The notes: generated from the sequence alone by a model not told the origin. A stretch of 64,000 bases of DNA from Tanypteryx hageni (GCA_028673005.1 CM054116.1:130549547-130613546); one strand, 5' to 3'; shown: positions 37,411 through 48,721, counted from the stretch's first letter. Numbers and translations: made by a program.

Positions 37411-38540
37411 TTGAAGTTTTTCACGTAAAAACACACACAGAAACACAAACACACACATATATATAGCGAAAGCGAAGTTAATATAAATATATAATACAAA
37501 ATATAAAAATTATTTCTTCGCTCTTGTATGCTCAAGCTGATTTCGGTAATAATCGTCTCCATGGCTAAAATCCAATAAAATGCGATTTAAAACGCAAAAA
37601 CGATGTTTTAGTAGATTTTAAAGAAAATACGACCAATTATCAAAATTCTGTGATTAGAATTATAATTTACATAAAATATCTCGTAACCAGATAAATTCCA
37701 TTCTCATTTCCCATAAACGTGGGAAATGTTGTAGGCCTATGCATTGCATGGACTTGTTCGGGCCTATTGATTTACTTATGTTAATAGTTAGAAGTTCCTG
37801 ATCATTAATTTAATGCCATACTAACACTATTACTATGCTATGCTATGCTATGTCATCCATTTAATCGCAAGAAATTAATACGAAAACGTTGGCATTGGAA
37901 GGAAAATAAAAGTTCTATTAAAATAATTCTCCATTCAAAGAATTTGATATTCTCTAGAATGTGGTTCCTATATTTTAAAATCATAATTACCTTGAGAAAC
38001 TATAGATTTTAACAAATTAATATCTTTAGAACAAATTGAAAGCTATCATTGAGCATTTGCCTTGGGATTGGGGATCCACAATTCAAAATCCTCTAAAAAT
38101 TTATATTTAAAATATACTTAATATCTACTTTTAAAATATACCCGAATATATTGTGGTATTATACTCTAATTTTATGACTAAGCTATGATTGTTACCTACA
38201 GAGTTGTAAGCATACCTTTAACGCTAATTGTTGTTATTTTCAATTAAAATGACACTTAAGGAAATTAACATTTGTATTACGGCATACATGCCCAGTTACA
38301 ACTGAAAAAATAATATAAGAAAAGTCAGCAGACTACTTCTCATATTTCCACAAAATTCAACTCTTCGGTCAGAAAGACAATAGGGGTAGGGGTATAACTC
38401 TTTTATACACTAAATACGTTGAAACACAGGCACTGTGATTTTTGGACATTGCGCCTACGCGTTCAATTTGCAACGCGATGATAGAGCTCATGGTGCCTCT
38501 AGTCTAGTGGATACTAGTAACTCTATGCTCGCCCTCCGTC
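37411..38540. other. AT-rich DNA with a short (TATGC)n run
   Basis: Four TATGC-like units occur at about 37834-37852. Nothing else is recognised. Confidence 0.5.
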
Positions 38541-39440
38541 CTTTACTGCTAAGATCAATTCCTTTCTTCCGTTTCCTGAAACCCCTTCGCCGATCCATTC
38601 CATTCCCTCTCCTACACTTTCTTGTCCTACCATTCATTGCACCGCAAACACATTCTATCAGCTTCTACACTTTCTCGCTCTCTTAGTTTTCCATTATTCC
38701 CTCTCCATCCTTCTCTCTCTCCCCTTCCCACTTCCTTCTCTCTCTCCATATTTTTCTCTCCTTCCTTCTCTCTCTCCGATATTCTCTCTCATTACTTCCT
38801 TTACCCTCCTCTTCTCACTACTTGACTCTCCCTACTTCTCTCTTCCTACTTCTCTCTCCCTGATTCTTTCTTTCTCTCTATTTCTCTCTCCCTACTTCTC
38901 TTTTTCCCTACCTCTCTTTTTACTTCTCTCTCCCTCCTACTATCTCCCTCCCTCTTCTCTCCATCCTCTCCCCTCTCTCTCCTTCCTACTTCTCTCCCTT
39001 TATTCGCCTTCCTCTTTCCATACGTCTTTCTCCCTACCTCTCTTTTAAGTACTTATATGACGAAAGGATTAAATGTAAGAAGGGACAATTTCGCCCTAAA
39101 TAAAGTCGTTTGTCTGTCTGTCTCCACTCTTTTATCTCTCCTTTCTCCCCCTCCATCCTCTCCCGCCACCACCTTTCTCTCTCCTCTCTCCCTCTTCTTT
39201 CGTTCCTTTTTCCCCATCACCCACTCTCCCTCTCCTTTTTTTCCATCCTGCTATCCTTCCGCACCCCTCTGTTAATTCGCACAAAAAGCTCTCCATGTGA
39301 GTGTGCATTGGGATTTTGTTTCCCTCCCCCGCCTCTCTCTCTCTAACTAATTCTCTCCAACTTCTTTCAACTTCTTCTCCTCTACACTCTCAAAAAGAAA
39401 GAGTTCTCTGAACATCTCTCCCTCGCCTCTTTATCTGTGA
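38541..39440. repeat. Polypyrimidine tracts around a LINE 3' end
   Basis: 38660-39050 and 39124-39400 are C/T-dominated on the + strand (CTCTCTCC, CTACTTCTCTC units). The Ser/Pro/Leu frames here are artefacts. Confidence 0.85.
39055..39123 (+). mobile_element. LINE 3' end with (TGTC)n tail
   Basis: GGATTAAATGTAAGAAGGGA, CAATTTCGCCCTAAATAAAG, then three TGTC units (39111-39123). Same 3' frame as 33301-33375 and 33790-33880 but with a different tetranucleotide tail. Confidence 0.65.
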
Positions 39441-40255
39441 GATTGTGTAAAAACCACCGCGCTGAATGATTCAAAAGCTCTCCGATGTAGAGCTCTTGTT
39501 TAATTTATATCACTCATTCACTTAGGTGTTGTTGCTAACACGGCTAATTTTTTCTAGCATCATTATAACAACTTCAACATATTTTAAAGTTATTAATGAA
39601 AAGACTAAATTTAAATTATTGTATTTCTTGAAGAAATAAATATAAACGGACCGTTCGGTTATATTTTAGCACCCATGTTTATTAATCCAACATCATAAAT
39701 GTCTGGACACAAGAATTGTTTCACAATCGATAATTCTGGCCGAATTGAAAGGTCTTATCATTCCTATGCAGTTAGAAGATTTACTGATCTTGTCGTATAA
39801 AAAGTGTAAAATTATAGTGTAGGTAGGAATAAGGATTTGGTTATGAGGAAGAATAGCTTAGAGAAAAGTATTTGATTTGGGTAGAGTGGGGATGGACGAC
39901 ACATTGTAGTGGGTCAAGAAGCAAACAAAGTCCACAAAAGAGCAAAGGAGGACAAATATGAGGAGAAATGTCCTCTTACTTCTACGTCTATGATTTTCCG
40001 AAGCATTTCAAAATGCAGCAAGATCTTTTTAGTCGTGAATGTTAAAATCTGTAACCCAAACTTATAATGATACACACCAATGCGCAGGCCATTGTATGCC
40101 TTAATCGCCAGTATAAATGTTTGGTTTGATTTTACGACCGCGTTCATGTTAATAATTTGCATTTATATGAGTAATGAGTTTGTGTGGAAGAAGGTCACAC
40201 TCCCTTGCTCAAAAAAGAGCCATTAAGTCTAATCCCATGCACCGCCGTCGTCCAT
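39441..40255. other. Unassigned AT-rich DNA
   Basis: Nothing recognised. Confidence 0.55.
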
Positions 40256-41390
40256 AACCTATCCAACATTCCCGCCGCCCTCATCCTTTCTCTGTCTCTC
40301 TCTTCTCCGCGTCTCACTTTCACCAATATACTTTCTCCTTTCCCATTCCACCAATTTGCGGATACATCCCTTCACTCCCCTCCCTCGCGACGCGCTATCT
40401 ATTTTTATACAATCAATTATTTATTTCTCACCTCTTAACTTCATTATTCTTCTCTCTCTCTCTATCTCTCTCACTCTCTCTCTCTATCTCTCTCTCTATC
40501 TCTATCTCTCTATCTCACTCTCTCTATCTCTCTTTATCTCTCTCTATATATCTCTCTCTTTCTCTCTCTCTCTCACACTATTCTCGCGCCTGCAACTTAC
40601 TAACCCGCATTCTCGTCCCGAATTCGTGATTGCAAAAAGAACGATTCGAAAAACGCGGCATCAGGAGTCATCCCTTCTTATACATTTCGCCACTTTGTTT
40701 CCCTTTTCTCTTTTACTTCTTTTCCCATCTTTCCTCTAATACTCTGTTTTCCTCTAGCTCTGTCTTTCATTATCGACTCTTACTTCCTGCTTAGAAATTT
40801 CCGTCTCTTTCATTCCGTATCCTTACTTGGCCTTCTCTCCCTTTCCCTCCGCTCTCTAATTCTTTCTCTCTTACATACTCCTATCCTACTCCACCTCTCT
40901 TGCGGAGTGATTCTCTCCACTCCATACACTCTATCCGCTCCATCCACCTCCTCCACTCCTCCAATTTCCTCCACCCCTTCCATTACCTACACCTCACACC
41001 TCCCCCTACTTCCAAATGAGCTACCTCCCCCGTTTCGACACAATTTTAATCCCCTCCCTTGCCCCTATCTCCCCCTCCATCCTCTCCCTCCCATCTCTCG
41101 TCCTCTCACCTCCCATCCCTCTCTCCCACCTTCCACACTCTCCCATCTCTTCCCCTCCCTCCACTCCCTCAGTTTTTATCGCTCTCACATCTCCCCCATC
41201 ATTCTAAATTATCTACCTCCCCCTTTCCTCGTAGTTCCAATCCCAATCCTACCCCTTCATCCTTTTCCTCTCTTATCTCGCTCCCCCTCCCTCCCTCATT
41301 TTCCTCTTCTCTCTATCTCCCTCTCCCTTCCGCCCTTCCCTCTCCTCTCTCTCTCTCCGTCCCTCCCTCCATGCCTCACTCGCTCCGCAG
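40256..41390. repeat. Long polypyrimidine tracts with (CT)n/(CTAT)n microsatellite
   Basis: 40451-40575 is CTCTCT interspersed with CTATCT. 40860-41380 is irregular C/T sequence with CCTCC and TCTCTCC words. The 235-codon and 149-codon Ser/Pro/Leu frames over it are simple-sequence translations. Confidence 0.9.
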
Positions 41391-41615
41391 CATCCTATGT
41401 CTGCATCACTCTCCTCGACCTCCTGTCTTATGCTCACTCTTCGCTTGGAATTCCTGCGAGTGTTTTCGGCTGGTCGTGCCAAATTTTACTACGCGAACGC
41501 TCTTATAACCTCTCTACGTACGGCGTCATGTTGATTTATCGGATCGATTCTCTAATCGCATCGCGTAATTATAGTCGCGTTGAAGATGACGGAATCTGCA
41601 AACGTAAATTATGAT

Positions 41616-41810
41616 CGAGAAAGAAAGAACTTAGTCACTTCCACAAATTTAATTTTAAACGACCAGTTTCACTACGATCGTAGCACCTGATGATGCTACG
41701 ATCGTAGGGAAACCGGTCGTGCTAAATAAATTTATGGAAGCGACTAAGTTCTTTCTTTCTCGATGAGTAAATTCCACAGGATTGAGACTGACCTCATCAT
41801 TGATATATAG
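41616..41810. mobile_element. Palindromic insertion with hammerhead-like core, 12-bp target duplication
   Basis: The direct repeat GTAAATTATGAT flanks the insert at 41604-41615 and 41811-41822. Inside, 41614-41685 and 41694-41764 are inverted copies of one ~72-nt unit, about nine in ten bases paired, around an 8-nt loop. The loop plus edges read CTGATGA (41687-41693), and GAAAC follows at 41709-41713, the two conserved hammerhead ribozyme core boxes. CCGGTCGT (41713-41720) can pair with ACGACCAG (41659-41666) as a stem III. The stem I and II segments (CTACGATCGTAG in each) are separated from the core by 1-3 unpaired bases, so cleavage activity is uncertain. Penelope-like elements and retrozymes carry such motifs. 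Confidence 0.65.
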
Positions 41811-41822
41811 GTAAATTATGAT

Positions 41823-44681
41823 ATTTTAGATGACAGGTTTTTGGAATGTAAATTTCATTAATAGAATGATTTTTTTAGTTTATGCTATGAAATGGATTTA
41901 TGGATTTATGGACGCCAAGGGAAGGCAGTTGCCTCGTGGTTTGATACATTTGTGGAAAACTACGCCCAACATAAACCGGAAAGCTATTTTTTGAGTTATA
42001 TTAACATAATGAAGCAGCTTTTAATGAAGAAATCAGTTTTCCCTCTTTTTGTCAATTGTGAGATTATGAGGAGGTCGAATCTCGAACGGAACCGAGAATT
42101 TTATCTTTAAAAGTAAATAAAGGATAGACTTTTAAAGGTATTTAGGTGACACTATAAACGTAGATACCTAAAAATACTAAAAAAATGTGCCAAAGTGCTA
42201 ATTGTAATCGGGCCAATTAAAATTTTTTAGATCGCGTATAATGCTTACGCCATGAAACTACATAGGGACTTATTTTTTGCGGAAGTTTCGTTTACGAGAT
42301 GTACCAGTACCTAACAAATTGCAATGGCGTTCCCGTAAGACTAGCAAAGATAATTAAAAACGTTTCCTTTGAAGAAGGCTTAAAGAGCATCTTACAGGTA
42401 GGAGCGATGAAGTGAAAGACGGAGATTTGCGTAGCCTAATACGTTCCAAGTGAAATATAAAATATTTTTTTGGTTGTAACTAAAAATATAACACTAATTT
42501 ATAATTACCGCCATGTAAAAGAATTGCAGCGTCAGAGACTTTGAGATAAAGCTAATTACCAGGGATGGAATGATTTCCGATTAGTTCACGCGTCAAAAAA
42601 ATAAAACAGACTACGGCAGGCTGGTACCGAATTCTGCTGAGGATTATCACCGGAAATTGTAGGATGCTCGTTGATTTATAGCGGCTACATTCGTGAATGT
42701 GTTCTTTAAAGCATTTTGTTTTATCCGGCCTAATAGAAGGAAGTAATGACTTGCGAACCATTTTATAATCGGATATGTAGAAGGTGAAAATGACGTAAAT
42801 CCTATCCAACTGTGCTCTTCATACGAAATATGAATTAGATGTACGATTCTCAAATTATAGTTCATGCTTAGAAACAACAAAAAGTAATAATTCACCAAAA
42901 TATTAAGCGTTGATGTTTGTTAATAAAGCATAGCAATAGCCTCTATTCTAAACTTTACCTTCAATTGAATTGACAAATTAATCGAAAAATTGAAAAATGT
43001 AATTATTTCGATATTTATTTTGTGAATCACTATTGAAGATGCCTGCATTGTAGTGGAAATATGCATAACCTTGTTGTGTAAATTGGAGATACCTGAGATA
43101 AGTACTTTAATTTTTTTTAAAGTGCTTATTCTTGAATTTGTTTTCAGCAATACGACAAGTTTGGTAATCCTTTAGTGAAGTAAAATTTTCGTTGTTAAGC
43201 AAACTAATGAAACGCAAAATGAGATAATGGAATATTGAAACGATGATTGAGACTTGAAATTCCTTGAACTTTCCTGTTAATTGGTCACACAAATTTCCTT
43301 TCAGGCGTATCTTATGCTAATTTAAAATCGTAGTATCCAAATGGACTTTGCTTTGAAATATCAAACTGCGAGTGGTAACGCGCTTCTCCAATAGACTTGT
43401 GCTCGGAGTGACTCGGTCAAAGTCCTTTTTCATAAATGTTCAGATGTTTTTAATTTATTATGCATTTAAAAGCAGGGCAAATGTTATTAGAGGCCATATA
43501 TTTGATACTGAATGAAGTCAAATTAACGACCGAGAGAAAAACAATTCACGGATTCGGACCACGTTCTGGAACCAGAAAACAGCAAGTAAATTTTTTATAC
43601 TTAATTGTATTTTTGCCGACAAGTAGCCTAAATGAAATCTACTGCACCAAACTTCAGAGGATGGGATTATATTCAAACTTTCGATTGCCTAATAGCGAAA
43701 AAATATGGCATATATTTGGGAAGAGATATGAAAGAATAGTGAAAATAAGTATTATAATAAAAACTTTTTTATAACAACTGAATACTGCATCAAGCAACCA
43801 CCATTTCTATCTAAATGAGCAACTGTGGTATCCGCATTCTCTTTTTATTACAGAGTTATTTTTTATTCCTTCCTTAAGAGAAGCCGAGACAAAAATTCCA
43901 AAGAAATTCACTGAGTTTTCTGAATGGCCTTTAAAAGCTCATTGAAATAGTTGTAATCAAACCTTTAACTAGGAATGAGATAAAAAACACAGGAATAAAT
44001 GAAATTTATTTTATTGATCAACGCAACGCTACTTCAAAAATGGAAGGCAGATGTTTCTGCGCCATAGGCACAAGGAGGTAGAAATGTGAACTAAGACGTA
44101 TCCACTCGACGAAACTATCGTCTTTATTTTAAAATAAGTAACTTATTTAGATTGAAAATAACAAATGCATGGAACAAATTAATTGAACAACAGCTGAAGC
44201 CACAAACCGGTCAAATAAGTTAGGTGACGAACTACAGGTATACTTGTTAGAATCAATAATCATAAATTTATTTCTGAGAACAGTTGCTAAGGATCGGAAA
44301 CGAGCATCTGACGTGTTTTCCGCCTATGCTACGCATAACATTTGGGTGCTCTCTGTACCGAATAGTTTGCTACTGATTGTAACTCCTAAATATTTGTGGA
44401 TACTGACATAGTTTAACACAGAAATTTTGTAATGGCAACAAATGAAGTTTCTGAATCGTGTGAAACTTATGGCTTATAAGCAGCTACTTAGCTACGACTG
44501 CGATTTACCATTTTTGCCTCATAATTTTCGCTTTTTTTCAGTTGACTTTAATTGAATTTGCATGGATGTGTCATTTTAAGCGTTTAAAATTGGGTCTTGC
44601 AGATATTATCACACCTAACTAAAGCAAATAAATATATGGCATTTGGAACCAGATGCAGATATAAGATCAGGTGATATAGGG
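41823..44681. other. Unassigned AT-rich DNA
   Basis: No coding sequence is recognised in nearly 2.9 kb. A chance-looking phage-promoter match at 42140-42156 is discussed in the findings. Frames at 42552-42898, 42920-43292 and 43460-43774 have no domain support. Confidence 0.5.
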
Positions 44682-45012
44682 CAGGGGTTCACAATCATTT
44701 TCATGTGGTGAGCACCAAGTTGTATTCTGCTATATAAAGCAATCAACAAGCTATATCGTAGTATATTTAGCGAGCACCCTATACTTTTACAAAAAATAAT
44801 AATGATCGTAAATACTAAAATCAAACCAACGCTCATGATGTTAGCAATGCTCTTATATGCATTTATAACGAAAGAAACTGATCGTATTAAATTAATGATG
44901 ATAGGAAACTTGGTTTAAGCATCGCAGATGTGCACAAACCGGCTGCTGAAGAGCACAGTCAAGCTGCCAAAGGGCACAGCGGTGCTGGCAAGCACCAGGT
45001 AGGGAACTTCTG
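44682..45012. mobile_element. hAT-like MITE
   Basis: Left end CAGGGGTTCACAA at 44682 faces GGGAACTTCTG ending at 45012, giving a diverged inverted pair (CAGGGGTTC against CAGAAGTTC). The adjoining 8-mers ATATAGGG and GCCTAGGG agree at five of eight positions, as a decayed hAT 8-bp target duplication would. No transposase. Confidence 0.45.
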
Positions 45013-45640
45013 GCCTAGGGTCTCGCGCCTTTGAGGGCCTCGCGTTTAGAGACTCGAGAGAGTCAGTATTAACAGAGTCAGGAGCTTATTGCGAAAGGGG
45101 AAAGAAATGCATAGATGAGTTAAAAACGTCCAAACGCAAATATGCGGTCGTATATGTTCTAAATTATGACGAAAATCAACGTAAACGTTAATGTGCAAAG
45201 ATAAGTCTCAACTGACGGTTATTATTGACAAAATAATTATTTCTCAGGTTTTCACTCGAAGACTTGAAGCAGTAATCGACATACTGTTTTCCTCCACAAA
45301 ATGTTACCACATGTTCTCAAAATTTGTGATTCATAGGCCCCGCAAACTGCTATCGTCTAGCGACCTTGCAAAACAACAGTATCGCCTAGGGACCTCGCAT
45401 TCTCTAAATCCGCGCCTGTATGGAAATAATGCAGGAAATCGTATTAGGCTACTACAACAAGGATTTTTTTCAAAGAAACGGTTATATGGTTACTGTGGCT
45501 CTTGATATTGATGTAAACAAGATTGGAAAGTTGTACTGTAAGTCGGAATACACGGAGTTTCCAAATGCATTCTTTGAGATTTCACGTTTTCAATATTATT
45601 CGCTCAGATGAGTATTTAACGAGAATCTAGCGAGGTACGT
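45013..45640. other. Unassigned DNA
   Basis: Frames at 45191-45505 and 45420-45611 have no recognisable domain. Nothing else recognised. Confidence 0.45.
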
Positions 45641-45651
45641 TGTAAACTACA

Positions 45652-45975
45652 CATAGGTCTTCATGTAAAGTAGTCGTAATCGGTCGACCAGTTTTAGAAA
45701 AACTTCCCAATACCAAATTTAATCAAAATACGTCCTGCGGTTCCCCAGATGAAACAAAGGAATATTTTAAAATACATATAGGTCTTCATGTAAAGTGGTC
45801 GTAATTGTTAACTGATTTTAACTAAAATTGGAATCAATCTATCAATTTTAACAATACTCCCCAATACCAAATTTCATCATAATACGTCAAGCGGTTCCCG
45901 AGTTTTAACATGCAGACGGACGAACGGACGGAAACGACCCCCCCATATGCGTTCACTTCGTGCAAAGAACGCATA
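45652..45975 (+). repeat. Hairpin-ended repeat with internal duplication (family D)
   Basis: ATAGGTCTTCATGTAAAGT begins two partial copies, at 45653 and 45778, each continuing GTCGTAAT, ...CCCAATACCAAATTT..ATCA.AATACGTC..GCGGTTCCC. The second copy runs on to CAGACGGACGAACGGACGG (45913-45931) and a perfect 9-bp stem-loop at 45946-45975 (TATGCGTTC and GAACGCATA). No coding capacity. Confidence 0.65.
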
Positions 45976-46870
45976 ATAATTGGAAAATGAAGCAAAGAAA
46001 TTGATCAAGCTGTACTATGATGCAAAATCTTTGGAGAGGTTAAACAATTTGTCTCTCCATCTCATAGACAAATGCTATGATCAAAGTGACGCAACAAACG
46101 GAGAGGTCAGCAAAACAACTTTCACGAGACTAATCCAGGTATGTTACCGCCATATTATGAATTAGGGCGTGTGCTCGGAAGATTGGCTGATGAGGAGTGC
46201 GGTTTACTTTGTAAAAAAACACGATTTCCTCCAGCCAGAAACTTTTATGGCTTATTTGCCGCTATGACTTCCAAAGATAGAGAAGATATTTACTCTGGAA
46301 TTTCGGTCCAATTGCAATTCCGCCTTCCAATCGGCGTCTGTTTCATCGCCAGCATTTTAATCGGAACCTTCGACCGGTTCGGTTGCTTGCTCCTACTTTC
46401 CTGCTCCCTTCGGCATGCAATCGGAGGTCGCCCGCCAACATTTCCTCCCCACCTCCACTCGTCCCCCTCTCCCACTCGCTCTCTGCCCCATTTGTCTCCC
46501 TCCCCCATTCGTCTCCCTCCCCCATTCGTCCCCCTCCCACACTCGCTCTCTGCCCCTCCCCCCTGCATTCGTTGAATGCAAGTCTCTCTACATAGCTATC
46601 GCAAAAACCAGGGTAATTGGACAGACCTTAGCCGCCGCGTCTCTTTTCTCATCTCGCTCCTTTTGCAATCGCCAATCAATGGCGAAACTCTAATCCAGAT
46701 CCGAACAACTTCTGCTCGCGCGTTCTTCGTCAGCGAATCGCGAGTGCACCTGGAGGCAAGCCTCGGTCGCAGTGGCGGAAGAGGGGCGAGGGAGGGGATA
46801 TGGGTGGGGCGGAGGGGCAAGAAGGAAAGTTGGGACGAATATTACGGTCGCAAACGTAGTTAGGGGGAGC
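45976..46870. other. Unassigned DNA, C-rich/GC-rich from 46380
   Basis: 46430-46570 consists of repeated CTCCCCCATTCGT-like words (three tandem-like units near 46498-46533) and is C-rich. 46590-46860 is CpG-rich. Overlapping frames on both strands are not credible genes. Confidence 0.45.
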
Positions 46871-47299
46871 GGGAAGCCGATTGCTTCGGGGAAAGTGAAA
46901 AACGTTTGGAGGTATCCAATTTTTCCAGCAATATAATGTTGGAGCCTCTCTTTTCAAGTTGTGTTCGTAAATTATTCTGATTTTGGATAGAAAGAACTGA
47001 GCGCTGCCATCCATGATTTTTCATGATAATAAAAAATAAAAATGTGGGAGCTTCATTTTCTGAAGAAATGTGAAAAAGTACGTTTTATTTATTGAAGTTT
47101 ACTTAGAATTTAATACTTAAAATTATTCATAAGCGTAGTAATAAAGTAATTTATTCAATAATTAATTAAAAATATATATTCATACTCTTACAAGCGTAAG
47201 GACTCAAATATAATGAATATTTGCTTATGATATAAAAATACCACATTACTAAAATGGTCCCTCCTGACTCTCCAATTTCTTCAAAAAATTTCCTCTGCT
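46871..47299. other. Unassigned AT-rich DNA
   Basis: Nothing recognised. Confidence 0.5.
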
Positions 47300-47580
47300 G
47301 TGTTATAGAGTGATGGAATAAAGCGATCCGAAGATAATACGCATACGGACATAGAATGTAATGTTGGAAATATTTTTGAAACGAGTCTGCTATGACCGCT
47401 GGGGCTGGTTGATACTAACTTGGCTAGCTCGGCCAAAACCAAGAAAATATCCGCGTTCAGAAACTAGAAAATTGATCTGATACGATAGTTTAGTGGCAGA
47501 ATATCCGCCCCGTAAGTGGAATACCAGGGTTCGATTCCCGGCAATTACAGATTTTTTCTCGTTTAAAATAACTTCCCAGT
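47300..47580 (+). mobile_element. tRNA-derived repeat (SINE-like), copy 2
   Basis: Shares with 24400-24590 (minus) the words GGAATAAAGCGATC, CCAAGAAAATATCC, AGAAAC.AGAAAATT, the tRNA-like unit and TTTTTTCTCGTTT. It also carries GAGTCTGCTATGACCG at about 47384, matching the far end of the tRNA-like unit of copy 1, which suggests a rearranged or dimeric source. Confidence 0.65.
47479..47549 (+). pseudogene. tRNA-like pseudo-tRNA, second copy
   Basis: 71 nt aligned without gaps to 24449-24519. T-arm with GGTTCGATTCC B box, anticodon stem TCCGC/GTGGA, loop CCCGTAA. Position 33 is again C instead of U and the anticodon would be CGT. The acceptor stem is more degraded than in copy 1. Confidence 0.65.
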
Positions 47581-48507
47581 GGTATAGAAGGCATTTAAGG
47601 TCACACAAATAACGAAAAAACTCAATAACCATTTGCTCATAATCTTAATTTGAAAATTTTGAAGACACCCCTTGCCTCCCTCCTAATTCGCCCAAAGCAT
47701 TCTTTGGTAATTTAATAAATTTCATCATAGATCACATACACCATGCAAATTTCACTATTATATCTCTTGCTATTCTAATGTAATTGCACCGACGGACATA
47801 CGGATCGAAAACAACGCGTTTATGAAATAAAACGCGCTAATAATAAATATTGCAGCATAAAATTTTGTTAAAATCATCTAAATCTGGTGTGGATGCATAC
47901 ATTGTTTATCAGGCCTGATGATCATGGGCCATTTTCACAAATTTTAGTTTTTGCTCTTTTTTAAAGCGCGTTTAACCCTCGCATTACCGAACTTTTTGTC
48001 AACCGTTTTCTACCAACAGAGGTACATTTTGTACCCCATAAAAACTACTTTATTTCTATTATTAAAAAAGTCAGGCACTAATGGCTTAAAATTTAAATCA
48101 ACCGTATAAGGATCAGCTAGCCTTCAAGAATAAAAATACATACTAAATAGCGATTGAACACAAAGTAGAGAAATTTGTTAAAATTTTGGGTTCAAGAATG
48201 TTACAATATTGCAAATATGCTCATAGGAAGTGATTTACAATGTTTTCCATAATATTTTTCTTACAAACAAGCTTGCAAGTTTAGGTTACACTGTCCACTG
48301 AGAGGGCTACATTTGGGACAACAACAAATTTTTATTTTTTCTACAGCAGCGAAATAAGAAAGAAATAAATCCTCGAACAATAGATTTCTTTTACATCTGT
48401 TTAGGACAAATACAAAATTTAAGAAGACAGTTGAAGTTAAATTTAGCGCATGGTAAGCAAAAAAAATAACTGGGGTACAAAATGGACCCCTGTTGGTAAA
48501 GGAAGGG
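47581..48507. other. Unassigned AT-rich DNA
   Basis: Nothing recognised beyond a weak GCGCGTTTAA word at 47966 that recurs at the edge of family C. Confidence 0.45.
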
Positions 48508-48721
48508 TTAAAAAATGCGCTTTGAGTTTCAATTTGGCGTCTATCTGTCCGTCCGTCCGTCCGTCTGTGCACTTGCTTAAATTAAAATTGTGAGGAAACC
48601 GTAAACGGCAGAGAGCTGAAACTCGGAGTGGAGATTTTTGTAATGCTGTAATCTGTTTTTCTTTGGGTTTCGGTTTGGAAAAATTAACAAGGTCGGATAG
48701 GGGACCATTTAAAAGAGAACT
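48508..48721 (+). repeat. Dispersed repeat family C, copy 1
   Basis: Matches 57781-57987 in reverse orientation: TTTCAATTTGGCG, (GTCC)n at 48547-48564, CACTTGCTTAAATTAAAATT, GAAACCGTAAA, AGAGAGCTGAAA, TGTTTTTCTTT, GGTCGGATAGGGG. Non-coding. Confidence 0.75.

Noticed and set aside
40907..41614. 235-codon plus-strand frame
   Set aside because: Mostly Ser/Pro/Leu from a pyrimidine tract, overlapped by other open frames; the non-repetitive tail has no recognisable domain.
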